Origin: Streptacidiphilus sp. PB12-B1b
GTDB taxonomy: Bacteria; Actinomycetota; Actinomycetes; Streptomycetales; Streptomycetaceae
Length of the DNA stretch: 64,000 nt
Reading direction: 5' to 3'
Assembly (NCBI RefSeq): GCF_014084125.1
Contig: NZ_CP048405.1
Coordinates: forward strand, 4,712,001 to 4,776,000
Position numbers and translations under genes: made by a program. Below, piece after piece: positions 22,693 to 30,780 of the stretch; position 1 is the stretch's first letter, and the number at the start of each line of letters is the position of its first letter. A model generated the notes under the pieces. That model worked only from the letters and a program-made list of their open reading frames with translations, did not search any database and was not told the origin of the DNA.

Positions 22693-24480
22693 ATGCGCCG
22701 ACCACGCCTCAAACCCCTCCTCACCTGCCGCGCCGTCGTCGGGGCGGCCCTGCTGGCGCTCGGCGTCGGCCTGGCCGCCGCCCCCACGGCGAGCGCCCGA
22801 CCCGTCGGTGCGGCCGCCCATGCCCACAGCGCCGCCCTGCCCGCCGCCGCGGCGCCGGGCATCGAGATCAACTCGCAGAACCCGGTGACCGCCGAGCCGC
22901 CGGTCACCCGGCCGCGTACGCACTCCTGCACGCAGACCCTGGCCGACGCCTTCCCGTCCAACTCCGCCACCGGCGCGCCGCAGAGCTTCTCCGGCACGCT
23001 GGCCCCGCCGTCCGGCTGCGCCGGGCCCTGGTCCAAGGTGGTGCTCGACTGGACGACCAGCGTGCAGGGCAACCAGTACGACCGCTCGGGCTCGCTGGAC
23101 ATCGGCTCGACCATGGTCTACTTCGGCACCACTTACGAACCCGACCCGGCCGGGAAGACCTACCACGTCGCCAAGGACCTGACCGAGTACAGCGCGCTGC
23201 TGCGGACCGCGCACAGCTACAGCGGCGGCATCGGCAACTACACCAACAGCGTGGACACCGGCGTCTACGTCCAGACCGTGACCCTCACCTACTACCAGGC
23301 CGACCGCGCCGCCCCCGCCCCGGCCGAGCCGGACGCCGTCGTCGGCCTGGGCTCACAGGACGCGGACGCCACCCAGCCCACCGTGCACCTGGCCGCCGCC
23401 GGCCTGCCGCGCAACATCACCCACGCCTACCTCGAGGTCTACATCAAGGGCAACGGCTGCGACGAGCAGTGGTTCACCGACGTGCCCGACGATGTCTCCG
23501 CCGACTTCCCCTCGGCCGGGCTCTGCGGCAGCGGCCCGTACCGCGAGGTGGACGCGGCCGTCGACGGACGGCCGGCGGGCGTGGCGCAGTACTTCCCGTA
23601 CGTCTACACCGGCGGCATCGTGCCCACGCTGTGGCGGCCGATCCCGGCGGTCGGGACCTTCGACATGACCCCGGAGCTGCTGGACGTCACCCCCTTCGCC
23701 GGCGAGCTGGTCGACGGCGGCAGCCACGACGTGGCGCTGACCGTGGCCGACGCCGGGGACGTCTGGAACCTCAGCGCCAACCTGCTGCTCTACACCGACC
23801 ACGGCGCGGCCACCACCTCCGGCGCGCTCACCGAGGACACCATCGCGCCCACGGCCGTGATGACCCAGCACGAGTCGACCGCGCCCGACGGCTCGGTCAC
23901 CGCCGACGTCGGCGCCCGCCGCTCCTGGACCACCAGCGGCTATGTGATCACCTCCGCCGGCCGGGAGACCACCACCGTCAGCCAGCAGGTCGCCTTCGAC
24001 AACGTGGACGTGGTCAGCCGGGGCGGCTCGGCGCAGGACGTCACCGAGCACGACCAGGGCCGCAACGTCTCGGTGACCACCGACGCCCGGGGCAGCAGCC
24101 AGGTCAGCACGCACCAGTGGTCCTACCCGATCACCGTGGACGCCGACTTCCAGGGCACCGACAACGACGACTTCGCGCTGGCCGCCACCGTCGACATGAC
24201 CCGGCAGCTGGCCGACGCGCAGAGCACCCGCCGGGTGCGCGGCGACCGGACCGTCTTCCCCGGCCTGCCCGATCCGTCGCAGGCAGGCCCCCGATCGACC
24301 GACCGGGTGCACTCCACCGGGGTGCTGACCGTGGTCGGCGGCACCGCGACCCAGGCCGGCGGCCAGGCCTGGCAGCGGTACTCCGGCACCGACGACGTCC
24401 CGGGCCAGTGGTACGACCACTACCTGGCCGCCAAGGACGGCGATGTCACCGCCGACGTGCTGCGGGTGTCGGCCGGCTGA
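22693..24480 (+). CDS. Secreted peptide-N4-asparagine amidase A (PNGase A)-like protein
   Basis: 595 residues from the ATG at 22693, which follows GGAG. The signal peptide is MRRPRLKPLLTC...AAPTASA. The mature region begins with an Ala/Pro stretch and the PNGase A-type motifs VLDWTTSVQGNQYDRSGSLDIG and TYHVAKDLTEYSALL. EVYIKGNGCDEQWFTDVP and FDMTPELLDVTPFAGEL follow later. Plant PNGase A releases N-glycans from glycopeptides. Bacterial relatives are secreted and mostly untested, so a role in attacking plant or fungal glycoproteins is inference. A strong hairpin follows the stop. Confidence 0.78.
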   Translation: MRRPRLKPLLTCRAVVGAALLALGVGLAAAPTASARPVGAAAHAHSAALPAAAAPGIEINSQNPVTAEPPVTRPRTHSCTQTLADAFPSNSATGAPQSFSGTLAPPSGCAGPWSKVVLDWTTSVQGNQYDRSGSLDIGSTMVYFGTTYEPDPAGKTYHVAKDLTEYSALLRTAHSYSGGIGNYTNSVDTGVYVQTVTLTYYQADRAAPAPAEPDAVVGLGSQDADATQPTVHLAAAGLPRNITHAYLEVYIKGNGCDEQWFTDVPDDVSADFPSAGLCGSGPYREVDAAVDGRPAGVAQYFPYVYTGGIVPTLWRPIPAVGTFDMTPELLDVTPFAGELVDGGSHDVALTVADAGDVWNLSANLLLYTDHGAATTSGALTEDTIAPTAVMTQHESTAPDGSVTADVGARRSWTTSGYVITSAGRETTTVSQQVAFDNVDVVSRGGSAQDVTEHDQGRNVSVTTDARGSSQVSTHQWSYPITVDADFQGTDNDDFALAATVDMTRQLADAQSTRRVRGDRTVFPGLPDPSQAGPRSTDRVHSTGVLTVVGGTATQAGGQAWQRYSGTDDVPGQWYDHYLAAKDGDVTADVLRVSAG

Positions 24481-24487
24481 CCGGGCC

Positions 24488-24514
24488 GCCCGCCGGGCAG
24501 CCGGCCCGGCGGGC
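24488..24514. terminator. Bidirectional intrinsic terminator hairpin
   Basis: GCCCGCCGGGC (24488-24498), a 5-base loop and GCCCGGCGGGC as reverse arm (24504-24514) form a perfect 11-bp stem between the convergent PNGase A-like and glycosyltransferase genes. No T-run follows, as is usual in this kind of genome. Confidence 0.8.
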
Positions 24515-24516
24515 GC

Positions 24517-25647
24517 TCAGCGGGCGGCGGCCAGCAGCTCCTCGAAGCCGCGCACCAGCCCGGCGGGCGAGGTCAGCGCGGCGACCTCGTCGCGGGTCGA
24601 GACCGCCGCCCGGCGCAGCGCGTCGTCGTGCAGCAGCCGCTCCAGGAGCGCGCCGTCCACGGCCTCGTCGGCGGCGCGCAGCGCGAAGCCGCGGGCCTCG
24701 GCCGCCGCCGCGTTGCCGAAGTGGTCGGCCCCCTGGGGCAGGATCAGCTGCGGCACGCCCGCGACCACGGCCGACATCATCGTCCCCGAGCCGCCGTGGT
24801 GCACGATGGCGTCGCTCGCCGCGAGCAGCCCGGCCAGCGGCACCCAGGGCAGCGGGCGGACGTTGCCGGGCAGGGCGCCCAGCGGTTCGAGGTCGGAGCC
24901 GCCCACGGCCAGCAGGAACTCGGCGTCCACCGAGGCGGCCTCGTCGACCACCCGGCGGATGGAGCGGACGCCGTCGTACGCGGTCAGCACCGTGCCCAGG
25001 GTGACCGCGACCCGCAGCCGCTCCCGGGGGGCGAACAGCTCGGCCGGGATGACGCCGCCACCGTTGTAGGGGATGTAGCGGACCCGCCAGCCGACGCCGT
25101 CGCCGCCGAGGGACTCCGGGACGACGTCCAGCACCGTCCGCTCGGCGGGCGCGGCGGCGTCCAGGCCGTGCTCCCGGTACTCGGCGGCCAGTTCGGTGAC
25201 CAGCCGGTCGGCGATCCGCAGCCCGGACACCACCCCGAAGTTGTGCACCACTGCGGGGATCTTCAGCGTGCGCGCGACCAGCGGCGCGGCGCCCTGGTAG
25301 GCGCCGTGCACGATGACGTCCGGTAACCAGGCCGAGGCCAGCTCGGCGAGCCGGGCCAGGGTGGAGCGGGAGTGCTGGGCGAAGCCCGCCGCCGCCACCC
25401 GCAGCATCTCCTCCTCGGAGCGGCCCTCCGAGCGGTAGCCGGCCCCGGCGGCGGACGTCCGGAAGGCGTCCAGGACGGTGCTGCCGTCGCCGACGTCCAC
25501 GGCCGGCAGCCCGGTGTTGCGGAGCAGCTCCATCGGGGCGGAGCCGGCGAACAGCACGTCGTGCCCGGCGGACAGCAGCGCCTGGGCCGTCGGCACCATG
25601 GGGAAAACGTGGCCGGCCGCGCCCGGGCCGCTGAAGAGAATACGCAC
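24517..25647 (-). CDS. GT1-family (MGT-type) glycosyltransferase
   Basis: 376 residues from GTG at 25647, with AGGGAGC upstream. The N-terminus is RILFSGPGAAGHVFPMVPTAQALLSAGHDV. The C-terminal nucleotide-sugar site reads PWVPLAGLLAASDAIVHHGGSGT, then GVPQLILPQGADHFGNA. This is the pattern of macrolide and natural-product glycosyltransferases. No natural-product genes surround it, so the acceptor is unknown; self-resistance or detoxification by glycosylation is possible. A 10-bp hairpin lies in its 5' leader (25677-25713). In-frame codons upstream of 25647 have no ribosome site and would run through the hairpin. Confidence 0.82.
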   Translation of the reverse strand: MRILFSGPGAAGHVFPMVPTAQALLSAGHDVLFAGSAPMELLRNTGLPAVDVGDGSTVLDAFRTSAAGAGYRSEGRSEEEMLRVAAAGFAQHSRSTLARLAELASAWLPDVIVHGAYQGAAPLVARTLKIPAVVHNFGVVSGLRIADRLVTELAAEYREHGLDAAAPAERTVLDVVPESLGGDGVGWRVRYIPYNGGGVIPAELFAPRERLRVAVTLGTVLTAYDGVRSIRRVVDEAASVDAEFLLAVGGSDLEPLGALPGNVRPLPWVPLAGLLAASDAIVHHGGSGTMMSAVVAGVPQLILPQGADHFGNAAAAEARGFALRAADEAVDGALLERLLHDDALRRAAVSTRDEVAALTSPAGLVRGFEELLAAAR

Positions 25648-25676
25648 GCTGGCTCCCTGTTGGGGTACGAAGTCGA

Positions 25677-25713
25677 GGCGTCCGCACCCCATTCAAGGGG
25701 GAATGCGGACGCC
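25677..25713. promoter_or_regulatory. Stable hairpin in leader of glycosyltransferase gene
   Basis: GGCGTCCGCA (25677-25686) and TGCGGACGCC (25704-25713) are perfect inverted arms separated by 17 bases, 30-66 bases upstream of the GTG. It could be an operator, an attenuator or an mRNA structure. The arms read the same from either strand. Confidence 0.6.
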
Positions 25714-25815
25714 CCAGCAACCAACACGGGAGAACTGTCCTGAATGCGCTTCCCGGTTCCGCACATGGCCGGATCACGGGAGCGCCCGGCTATTCCCGGG
25801 AATTGGGCGCGGCCG

Positions 25816-26631
25816 TCAGCGCAGCCCTGCGAACAGGTCGTCCTCGTGGTCCGGCACCGGCACCGTGCTGAACTGCCGGACGAATGACTCGTAGCCGAAC
25901 ACCCGCTGCTGGCCCTCTTCCGGAAGCCGCAGGAAGAAGATGTTCTCGCCCTGGCTGGCATGCGCCTCCAGCGCCTTGCGCTTCCGCGTGACCTGGGCGG
26001 ATACATCCACCTCGGTGGTGATCAGCTCGTCCGGGGTACCGAAGTCGGCGGGCGGCTCGAAATCGCCGACATCGGCCCCCTGTGCGCGCAGGTCGGCGAA
26101 GAAGGTGGTGAACCGGGAGCGGGAGATGGCCGCGTGGTAGAACTTCGCCGGGATTCCGCTGGTGCGGATCGCCTCCACGGTGATCCGGTGCGCCTGGATG
26201 TGGTCGGGGTGGCCGTAGCCGCCGTTCTCGTCGTAGGTGACCACGACATCCGGCCGGTAGGTCTCCATCAGCGCGGCCAGCCGGGCGGCGGACTGCTCCA
26301 GCGGGACGTTGGCGAACGCGTCCGGACGCCCGTTGGCCTCCCAGCCGACCATGCCCGAGTCGTGGTAGCCGAGCAGCTCGGTGTCGGTGATGCCCAGCAG
26401 CGCCGCCGACGCCTTCAGTTCGGCCAGCCGCACCTCGCGGACCTGCGCCTCGTCATGGCCGGGCTCACCGGGCTTGATGCCTCCGGGCCCGTCCCCCTGC
26501 TCACCGTTGGTACAGGTGACCAGGACGGTTCTGATGCCCTCGGCCGAGGCCGCCGCCAGCACCCCGCCGGTCGACAGCACCTCGTCGTCGGGGTGGGCGT
26601 GCACGGCCATCAGCGTCAGTTGACGATCCAT
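25816..26631 (-). CDS. PIG-L/LmbE-family deacetylase, mycothiol amidase-like
   Basis: 271 residues. The zinc-site motif is HAHPDDE (residues 11-17), and the second histidine pair is in ENGGYGHPDHIQAH. Other family features are TNGEQGD, LGYHDSGM and KRKALEAHASQ. In actinomycetes this family includes MshB (mycothiol synthesis) and Mca (cleavage of mycothiol S-conjugates). The sequence is nearer Mca in length and in the YHDSGM/EANGRPDAFAN region, but I would not fix the substrate. ATG at 26631 has GGAGG upstream. It diverges from the flavoprotein gene over 168 bases in which I see no clear operator. Confidence 0.8.
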   Translation of the reverse strand: MDRQLTLMAVHAHPDDEVLSTGGVLAAASAEGIRTVLVTCTNGEQGDGPGGIKPGEPGHDEAQVREVRLAELKASAALLGITDTELLGYHDSGMVGWEANGRPDAFANVPLEQSAARLAALMETYRPDVVVTYDENGGYGHPDHIQAHRITVEAIRTSGIPAKFYHAAISRSRFTTFFADLRAQGADVGDFEPPADFGTPDELITTEVDVSAQVTRKRKALEAHASQGENIFFLRLPEEGQQRVFGYESFVRQFSTVPVPDHEDDLFAGLR

Positions 26632-26799
26632 CGGTCAGACCTCCGAAGTGAACAGCGGTTCCGGGCTCCGTACCACCCTAAGCGGTCGACCCGCCTCCCG
26701 AACGGCGAGCGGGCCGGACACCCAACCCTGCACGAACGGCCGCTCCCCGGCACACTGATCAGGAACAGCCAGCGCACGCACCCTTGGAAAGGCGACACC

Positions 26800-28239
26800 A
26801 TGCAGCCAGTAGAGGCAGCCGAGTACGACGTCATCGTGATCGGCGGCGGCCCGGCCGGTGAGAACGTCGCCGACCGGGTGGTCAAGGCCGGCCTCAGCGC
26901 CGTGGTGGTGGAGGCCGAGCGGGTCGGCGGGGAGTGCTCCTACTGGGCCTGCATCCCGAGCAAGGCCATGCTGCGCCCGGGCGCCGCGCTGGAGGCGGCG
27001 CGCGCGGTCGCCGGCGCGCGGGAGGCGGTGACCGGCTCCCTGGACGCCGCCGCCGTCCTGGCGCGGCGCGACTCCTTCGTCTCCGACTGGGACGACAGCG
27101 GCCAGGTGCAGTGGCTCAAGGGCGCGGGCATCACCCTGGCCCGGGGCCGGGGCCGACTGGTCGGCGAGCGCCGGGTGGCCGTCACCGCCGACGACGGCAC
27201 CGAGACCGGGCTGACCGCCCGGCACGCCGTGGTACTGGCCACCGGTACCGGCGCGGCGCTGCCGCCGCTGCCCGGCCTGGCCGACATCGGCGCCTGGACC
27301 AGCCGTGAGGCCACCTCGGCGCATGCGGTGCCGCCGCGGCTGAGCATCCTCGGCGGCGGCGTGGTGGCCTGCGAGATGGCCACCGCCTGGAACGCCCTGG
27401 GCACCCAGGTCACCATGCTGGTGCGGGACGACGTCCTGCTCAGCTCCTGGGAGCCGTTCGTGGGCGAGGCCGTGGCCGAGGAGCTGCGTTCCTCCGGGGT
27501 GGACGTCCGCACCGGCGTCACCGTGCAGCGGGTCGGCCGGGAGCGGCCGGACGCGCCGGTCGCCGCCGAGCTGGGCGACGGCTCCACGGTACTGTCGGAG
27601 GAGTTCCTGGTCGCCGTCGGACGCACCCCCAGCACCGCCGAGCTGGGGCTGGAGACGGCCGGTCTGACGCCGGGCAGCTGGCTGGAGGTGGACGACACCT
27701 GCCGGGTCACCGCCGTCGAGCAGGGCTGGCTGTACGCGGTGGGCGACATCAACCGCCGGGCGCCGCTCACCCACATGGGCAAGTACCAGGGCCGGACGTG
27801 CGCAGCGGCGATCGTCGCCCGCGCCGAGGGGCGCTCCACCCCGGCCGAGCCCTGGGCGGCCTGGACCGCCACCGCCGACCACGGCGCGGTGCCGCAGGTG
27901 CTGTTCACCCACCCGGAGGCGGCCTCGGTCGGGCTCACCCTGGCCCGGGCGGAGAGCGCCGGGCTGCCGGTGCGGGCGGTGGACTACCCGATCGGCCAGG
28001 TCTCCGGCGCGGCCCTGTCCGCCGACGGCTACCAGGGGCAGGCCCGGCTGGTGGTGGACGAGGAGCGCTCGCTGGTCCTCGGCTGCACCCTGGTCGGCCC
28101 GGGCGTCGGCGAACTGATCCACGCGGCCACCGTGGCCATCGTCGGCGAAGTACCGCTCCAGCGCCTGTGGCACGCCGTCCCCGCGTTCCCCACCACCAGC
28201 GAACTGTGGCTGCGCCTACTGGAGCAGTACGGCCTGTGA
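26800..28239 (+). CDS. Dihydrolipoamide dehydrogenase-like FAD/NAD(P) oxidoreductase
   Basis: 479 residues. The FAD motif is YDVIVIGGGPAGENVADR, the redox-active disulfide is GGECSYWACIPSKAML (Cys-x4-Cys), and the NAD(P) motif is LSILGGGVVACEMA. The FAD ribityl site is YAVGDINRR, and the C-terminal dimer domain ends VPAFPTTSELWLRLLEQYGL. The usual active-site HPxxSE histidine is absent (FPTTSE). The same absence, as I recall, marks mycobacterial LpdA, which reduces quinones rather than lipoamide. No E2 or mercury-resistance genes are nearby. The ATG follows GGAAAGG. A terminator hairpin lies beyond the stop. Confidence 0.83.
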   Translation: MQPVEAAEYDVIVIGGGPAGENVADRVVKAGLSAVVVEAERVGGECSYWACIPSKAMLRPGAALEAARAVAGAREAVTGSLDAAAVLARRDSFVSDWDDSGQVQWLKGAGITLARGRGRLVGERRVAVTADDGTETGLTARHAVVLATGTGAALPPLPGLADIGAWTSREATSAHAVPPRLSILGGGVVACEMATAWNALGTQVTMLVRDDVLLSSWEPFVGEAVAEELRSSGVDVRTGVTVQRVGRERPDAPVAAELGDGSTVLSEEFLVAVGRTPSTAELGLETAGLTPGSWLEVDDTCRVTAVEQGWLYAVGDINRRAPLTHMGKYQGRTCAAAIVARAEGRSTPAEPWAAWTATADHGAVPQVLFTHPEAASVGLTLARAESAGLPVRAVDYPIGQVSGAALSADGYQGQARLVVDEERSLVLGCTLVGPGVGELIHAATVAIVGEVPLQRLWHAVPAFPTTSELWLRLLEQYGL

Positions 28240-28312
28240 CCGCCCCGGCCCCGCAACCCCGGCACCCCGGGCCCGGACGGCGGTAGCGGACCACCGACCC
28301 GGGCCAGCCGCT

Positions 28313-28343
28313 CGGCCCCGGCCGGACCGTGAGGCCGGGGCCG
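28313..28343. terminator. Bidirectional terminator hairpin
   Basis: CGGCCCCGGCC (28313-28323), a 9-base loop and GGCCGGGGCCG (28333-28343) form a perfect 11-bp stem between the convergent Lpd-like and carboxyltransferase genes. Confidence 0.8.
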
Positions 28344-28347
28344 TGGA

Positions 28348-30525
28348 TCAGCCTGCGGCGAGGTCGCCCAGGCGGCGGTGGCGGGCGACGCGCTCGGCGA
28401 GGCGTGCTGCCTCGGGTTGGGTTGCCAGGGCGGTCAGGGCGGTGCTGACGGCCTGGCCGACCCGGGTGCAGAACGCTGCCGGTTCCTCGGCCGCGTCGGG
28501 GTACTCGGGCAGCACCTGGTCCACCAGGCCGACGGCGGCCAGGTCGTGGGCGCCGATGCCCTGGGCCCGCGCCAGCTCGGCCGCGTGGCCGCCGTCGCGG
28601 TGGACGATCGCGGAGGCGCCCTCCGGCGGCAGCGGCGCCAGCCAGGCGTGCTCGGCGGCCAGTACCCGGTCGGCGGGCAGCAGGGCCAGCGCGCCGCCGC
28701 CGGAACCCTGGCCCAGCAGCACCGCCAGCACCGGACTGCGCAGCGCCACCAGCGTGGACAGGCAGTGGGCGATCTCCAGCGCCACGCCGTCGAGTTCGGC
28801 CTCCGCCGAGAGCTCGGCCCCGGCCGTGTCCACCACCGTGACCAGCGGCAGCCCCAGCTGCTCCGCCATCAGCGCGGTACGGCGGACGGCGCGCAGGTCG
28901 GCGGCGGTGAAGGGGCGTTCCGCCCCGGCCCCGGCACGCTGCTGCCCGACCAGTACGGCGGGCCGCCCGTCGAACACGGCCAGCGCCCGCACCAGCGCGC
29001 CCGCCCCGCCCCCGGGCACGCCCAGCAGCAGCGCGCCACCGTCGGCGTACCGCAGCACTTCCCGCACCCCGGGCCGCTCCGCCTTCCGCGTCCGCAGCAC
29101 CGCCCCCCACGCATCCCCCGTCAGGCCCCGGCCCTCGGCGGAACACGCGGACGCCGCGAGAGCGGGCGACTGGGCCCGCTCATCCGCTACCGACGCGGGG
29201 GACTCACCGGTCCGGGCGGTGAGGTCGGCCGGGGCTGCGCCGACCTCGCAGGCCGGTCCGTCTGCGGGCATCGGAGCCAGGGGTTCGGGCTGGGGCGCAG
29301 CCATTCCAGCGGCGACGTCGGCCGGGGCTGCGCCGGACGCTCCGGTCCGGGCGGTGGCTCGGTGGGATTCGGCGGGGGACGGCTGCGGGGGCGGGGCGGT
29401 GGCGCGCCCTGCGGTGAGGACGGGGAGGGCGCGGAGCAGGAGGTCGCGCAGGTGGTCGGGGGCGACCACCGCGTCGATCAGGCCGCGGGCGGCCAGGGTC
29501 TCGGCGCGTTGCACCTCGGGTGCCAGTGGTTCGCCGCGCAGCTCCTCGTAGACCCGGGGGCCGAGGAAGCCGAGCCTGGCCCCCGGTTCGGCCAGCACCA
29601 GGTGGCCCAGGGTGCCCCAGGAGGCGAAGACCCCGCCCATGGTGGGGTTGCGCAGGTAGGTGAGGTACGGCAGTCCCGCGGCCTGGTGCGCCTGGACCGC
29701 GGCGGTGACCCGGACCATGCACAGGAAGGCGGCCGTGCCCTCCTGCATCCGGGTGCCGCCGGAGACCGGCAGGGCCAGCAGGGGCAGCCGTTCGGCGGTG
29801 GCCCGCTCGACCGCGCGGGTGATCCGCTCGGCGGTGGCTACGCCGATCGAGCCGCCGAGGAAGCCGAACTCGGACGCCACCAGGGCCACCGGGCGGCCGC
29901 CGAGCAGCCCCTGACCGGTGGTCACCGCCTCGTCCCGGCCGGTGCGCTCGCGGGCCCGGGCGAGCGAGGCCCGGTAGGCGGGGTCGGCGGGCCGGGCCGT
30001 CACCGGCCGGTCCCAGCAGCGGAAGCTGCCCGGGTCGAGGATGCGGGCGATCAACTGCCCGGCGTCCAGGCCCGAGACGCCCGCCGCGACGGAAGCCGCG
30101 CCCGCCGGGCCGGAGGCCGCGCCCGCCACGTCGGAGGCCGGACCCACCGGGCCGGAAGCCGGACCCACCGCGCTGGAGGCCGCGCTCACCGCATCGAAGG
30201 CTGGACCCGCCGGGCCGGAGGCCGCGCTCACCGGGCCGGAAGCAGGACTCCCCGCGTCGGAGACCGCACCCACCGGGCCGGAAGCCGGACCCACCGCGCC
30301 GGAAGCCGGACCCACCGCGCCGGAGGCCGCGCTCACCACGCCGGAGGCCGCGCTCACCACGCCGGAGGCCGGACCCGCCACGCCGGAGGCCGCGCCCGCC
30401 GGGCCGGAGGCCGCGCTCACCGGGCCGGAAGCCGCACCCGCCGCGCTGGAGGCCGGACCCGCCGCGCCGGAGGCCGCGCTCACCACGCCGGAGGCCGCGC
30501 CCGCCGGGCCGGAGGCCGCGTTCAT
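28348..30525 (-). CDS. Acetyl/acyl-CoA carboxylase carboxyltransferase with heptad-repeat N-terminus
   Basis: Up to 725 residues. Residues 5-144 are twenty 7-residue repeats of the form Ser-Gly-x-Ala/Val-Gly/Ser-Ala/Pro-Ala. The core starts near LIARILDPGSFRCWDRPV. The beta-type half has GRPVALVASEFGFLGGSIGVATAERI, LPVSGGTRMQEGTAAF and NPTMGGVFASW. An Ala/Pro linker of about 90 residues follows. The alpha-type half has VLRYADGGALLLG, VDTAGAELSAEAE and LLGQGSGGGALALLPADR. It should transfer carboxyl from biotin to an acyl-CoA, yet no biotin carboxylase or carrier gene is near. The ATG at 30525 has no ribosome site; a GTG inside the repeats could be the true start. Confidence 0.75.
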   Translation of the reverse strand: MNAASGPAGAASGVVSAASGAAGPASSAAGAASGPVSAASGPAGAASGVAGPASGVVSAASGVVSAASGAVGPASGAVGPASGPVGAVSDAGSPASGPVSAASGPAGPAFDAVSAASSAVGPASGPVGPASDVAGAASGPAGAASVAAGVSGLDAGQLIARILDPGSFRCWDRPVTARPADPAYRASLARARERTGRDEAVTTGQGLLGGRPVALVASEFGFLGGSIGVATAERITRAVERATAERLPLLALPVSGGTRMQEGTAAFLCMVRVTAAVQAHQAAGLPYLTYLRNPTMGGVFASWGTLGHLVLAEPGARLGFLGPRVYEELRGEPLAPEVQRAETLAARGLIDAVVAPDHLRDLLLRALPVLTAGRATAPPPQPSPAESHRATARTGASGAAPADVAAGMAAPQPEPLAPMPADGPACEVGAAPADLTARTGESPASVADERAQSPALAASACSAEGRGLTGDAWGAVLRTRKAERPGVREVLRYADGGALLLGVPGGGAGALVRALAVFDGRPAVLVGQQRAGAGAERPFTAADLRAVRRTALMAEQLGLPLVTVVDTAGAELSAEAELDGVALEIAHCLSTLVALRSPVLAVLLGQGSGGGALALLPADRVLAAEHAWLAPLPPEGASAIVHRDGGHAAELARAQGIGAHDLAAVGLVDQVLPEYPDAAEEPAAFCTRVGQAVSTALTALATQPEAARLAERVARHRRLGDLAAG
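30094..30513. repeat. 21-base minisatellite, 20 imperfect units
   Basis: A 21-base unit centred on GCCGGAGGCC is repeated 20 times without frame change. On the minus strand it encodes Ser-Gly-x-Ala/Val-Gly/Ser-Ala/Pro-Ala heptads at the start of the carboxyltransferase. On the plus strand it is also open, reading Pro-Glu-Ala-containing heptads. It is too regular and too short for a CRISPR and has no spacers. Confidence 0.85.
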
Positions 30526-30638
30526 CGGGCCGCGCCCGCGGCGGTACCGGTCTGCCGCCGCCAGCGGCCGGGGCCATCGTCACCTGTACGGCCGCCGGGC
30601 CGCACCCGCTCCCGCTCCAAGGCATCCACGCGATCAAG

Positions 30639-30657
30639 CGTACGCACCCCCCGTACG
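30639..30657. promoter_or_regulatory. Inverted repeat upstream of hhyS
   Basis: CGTACG (30639-30644) and CGTACG (30652-30657), separated by 7 bases, lie about 125 bases before the hhyS start, in the 255-base gap between divergent genes. A further TGTACGG occurs near 30587. It is the only clear operator-like element in this gap. I cannot place a -35/-10 pair with confidence. Confidence 0.4.
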
Positions 30658-30780
30658 GCGCAGGCGGCGCACGGCCTGTGACCGGTTTGGCCCCGCTCCT
30701 GTCGCGCGCCCCGCGCGCCGACCGCAGGCTGGTGGCTGACATGCGGGGGCTCGTCCCATCCCTCCCCGAGGAGGATCCCC

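Noticed and set aside
30094-30513. CRISPR array
   Set aside because: Units are contiguous 21-base repeats without spacers, keep a reading frame and have no cas genes nearby.
30041-30739. Plus-strand frame with Pro-Glu-Ala heptads over the minisatellite
   Set aside because: It has no ribosome site and no conserved part outside the repeat. The minus-strand frame joins a real carboxyltransferase, so this is the mirror of the repeat.
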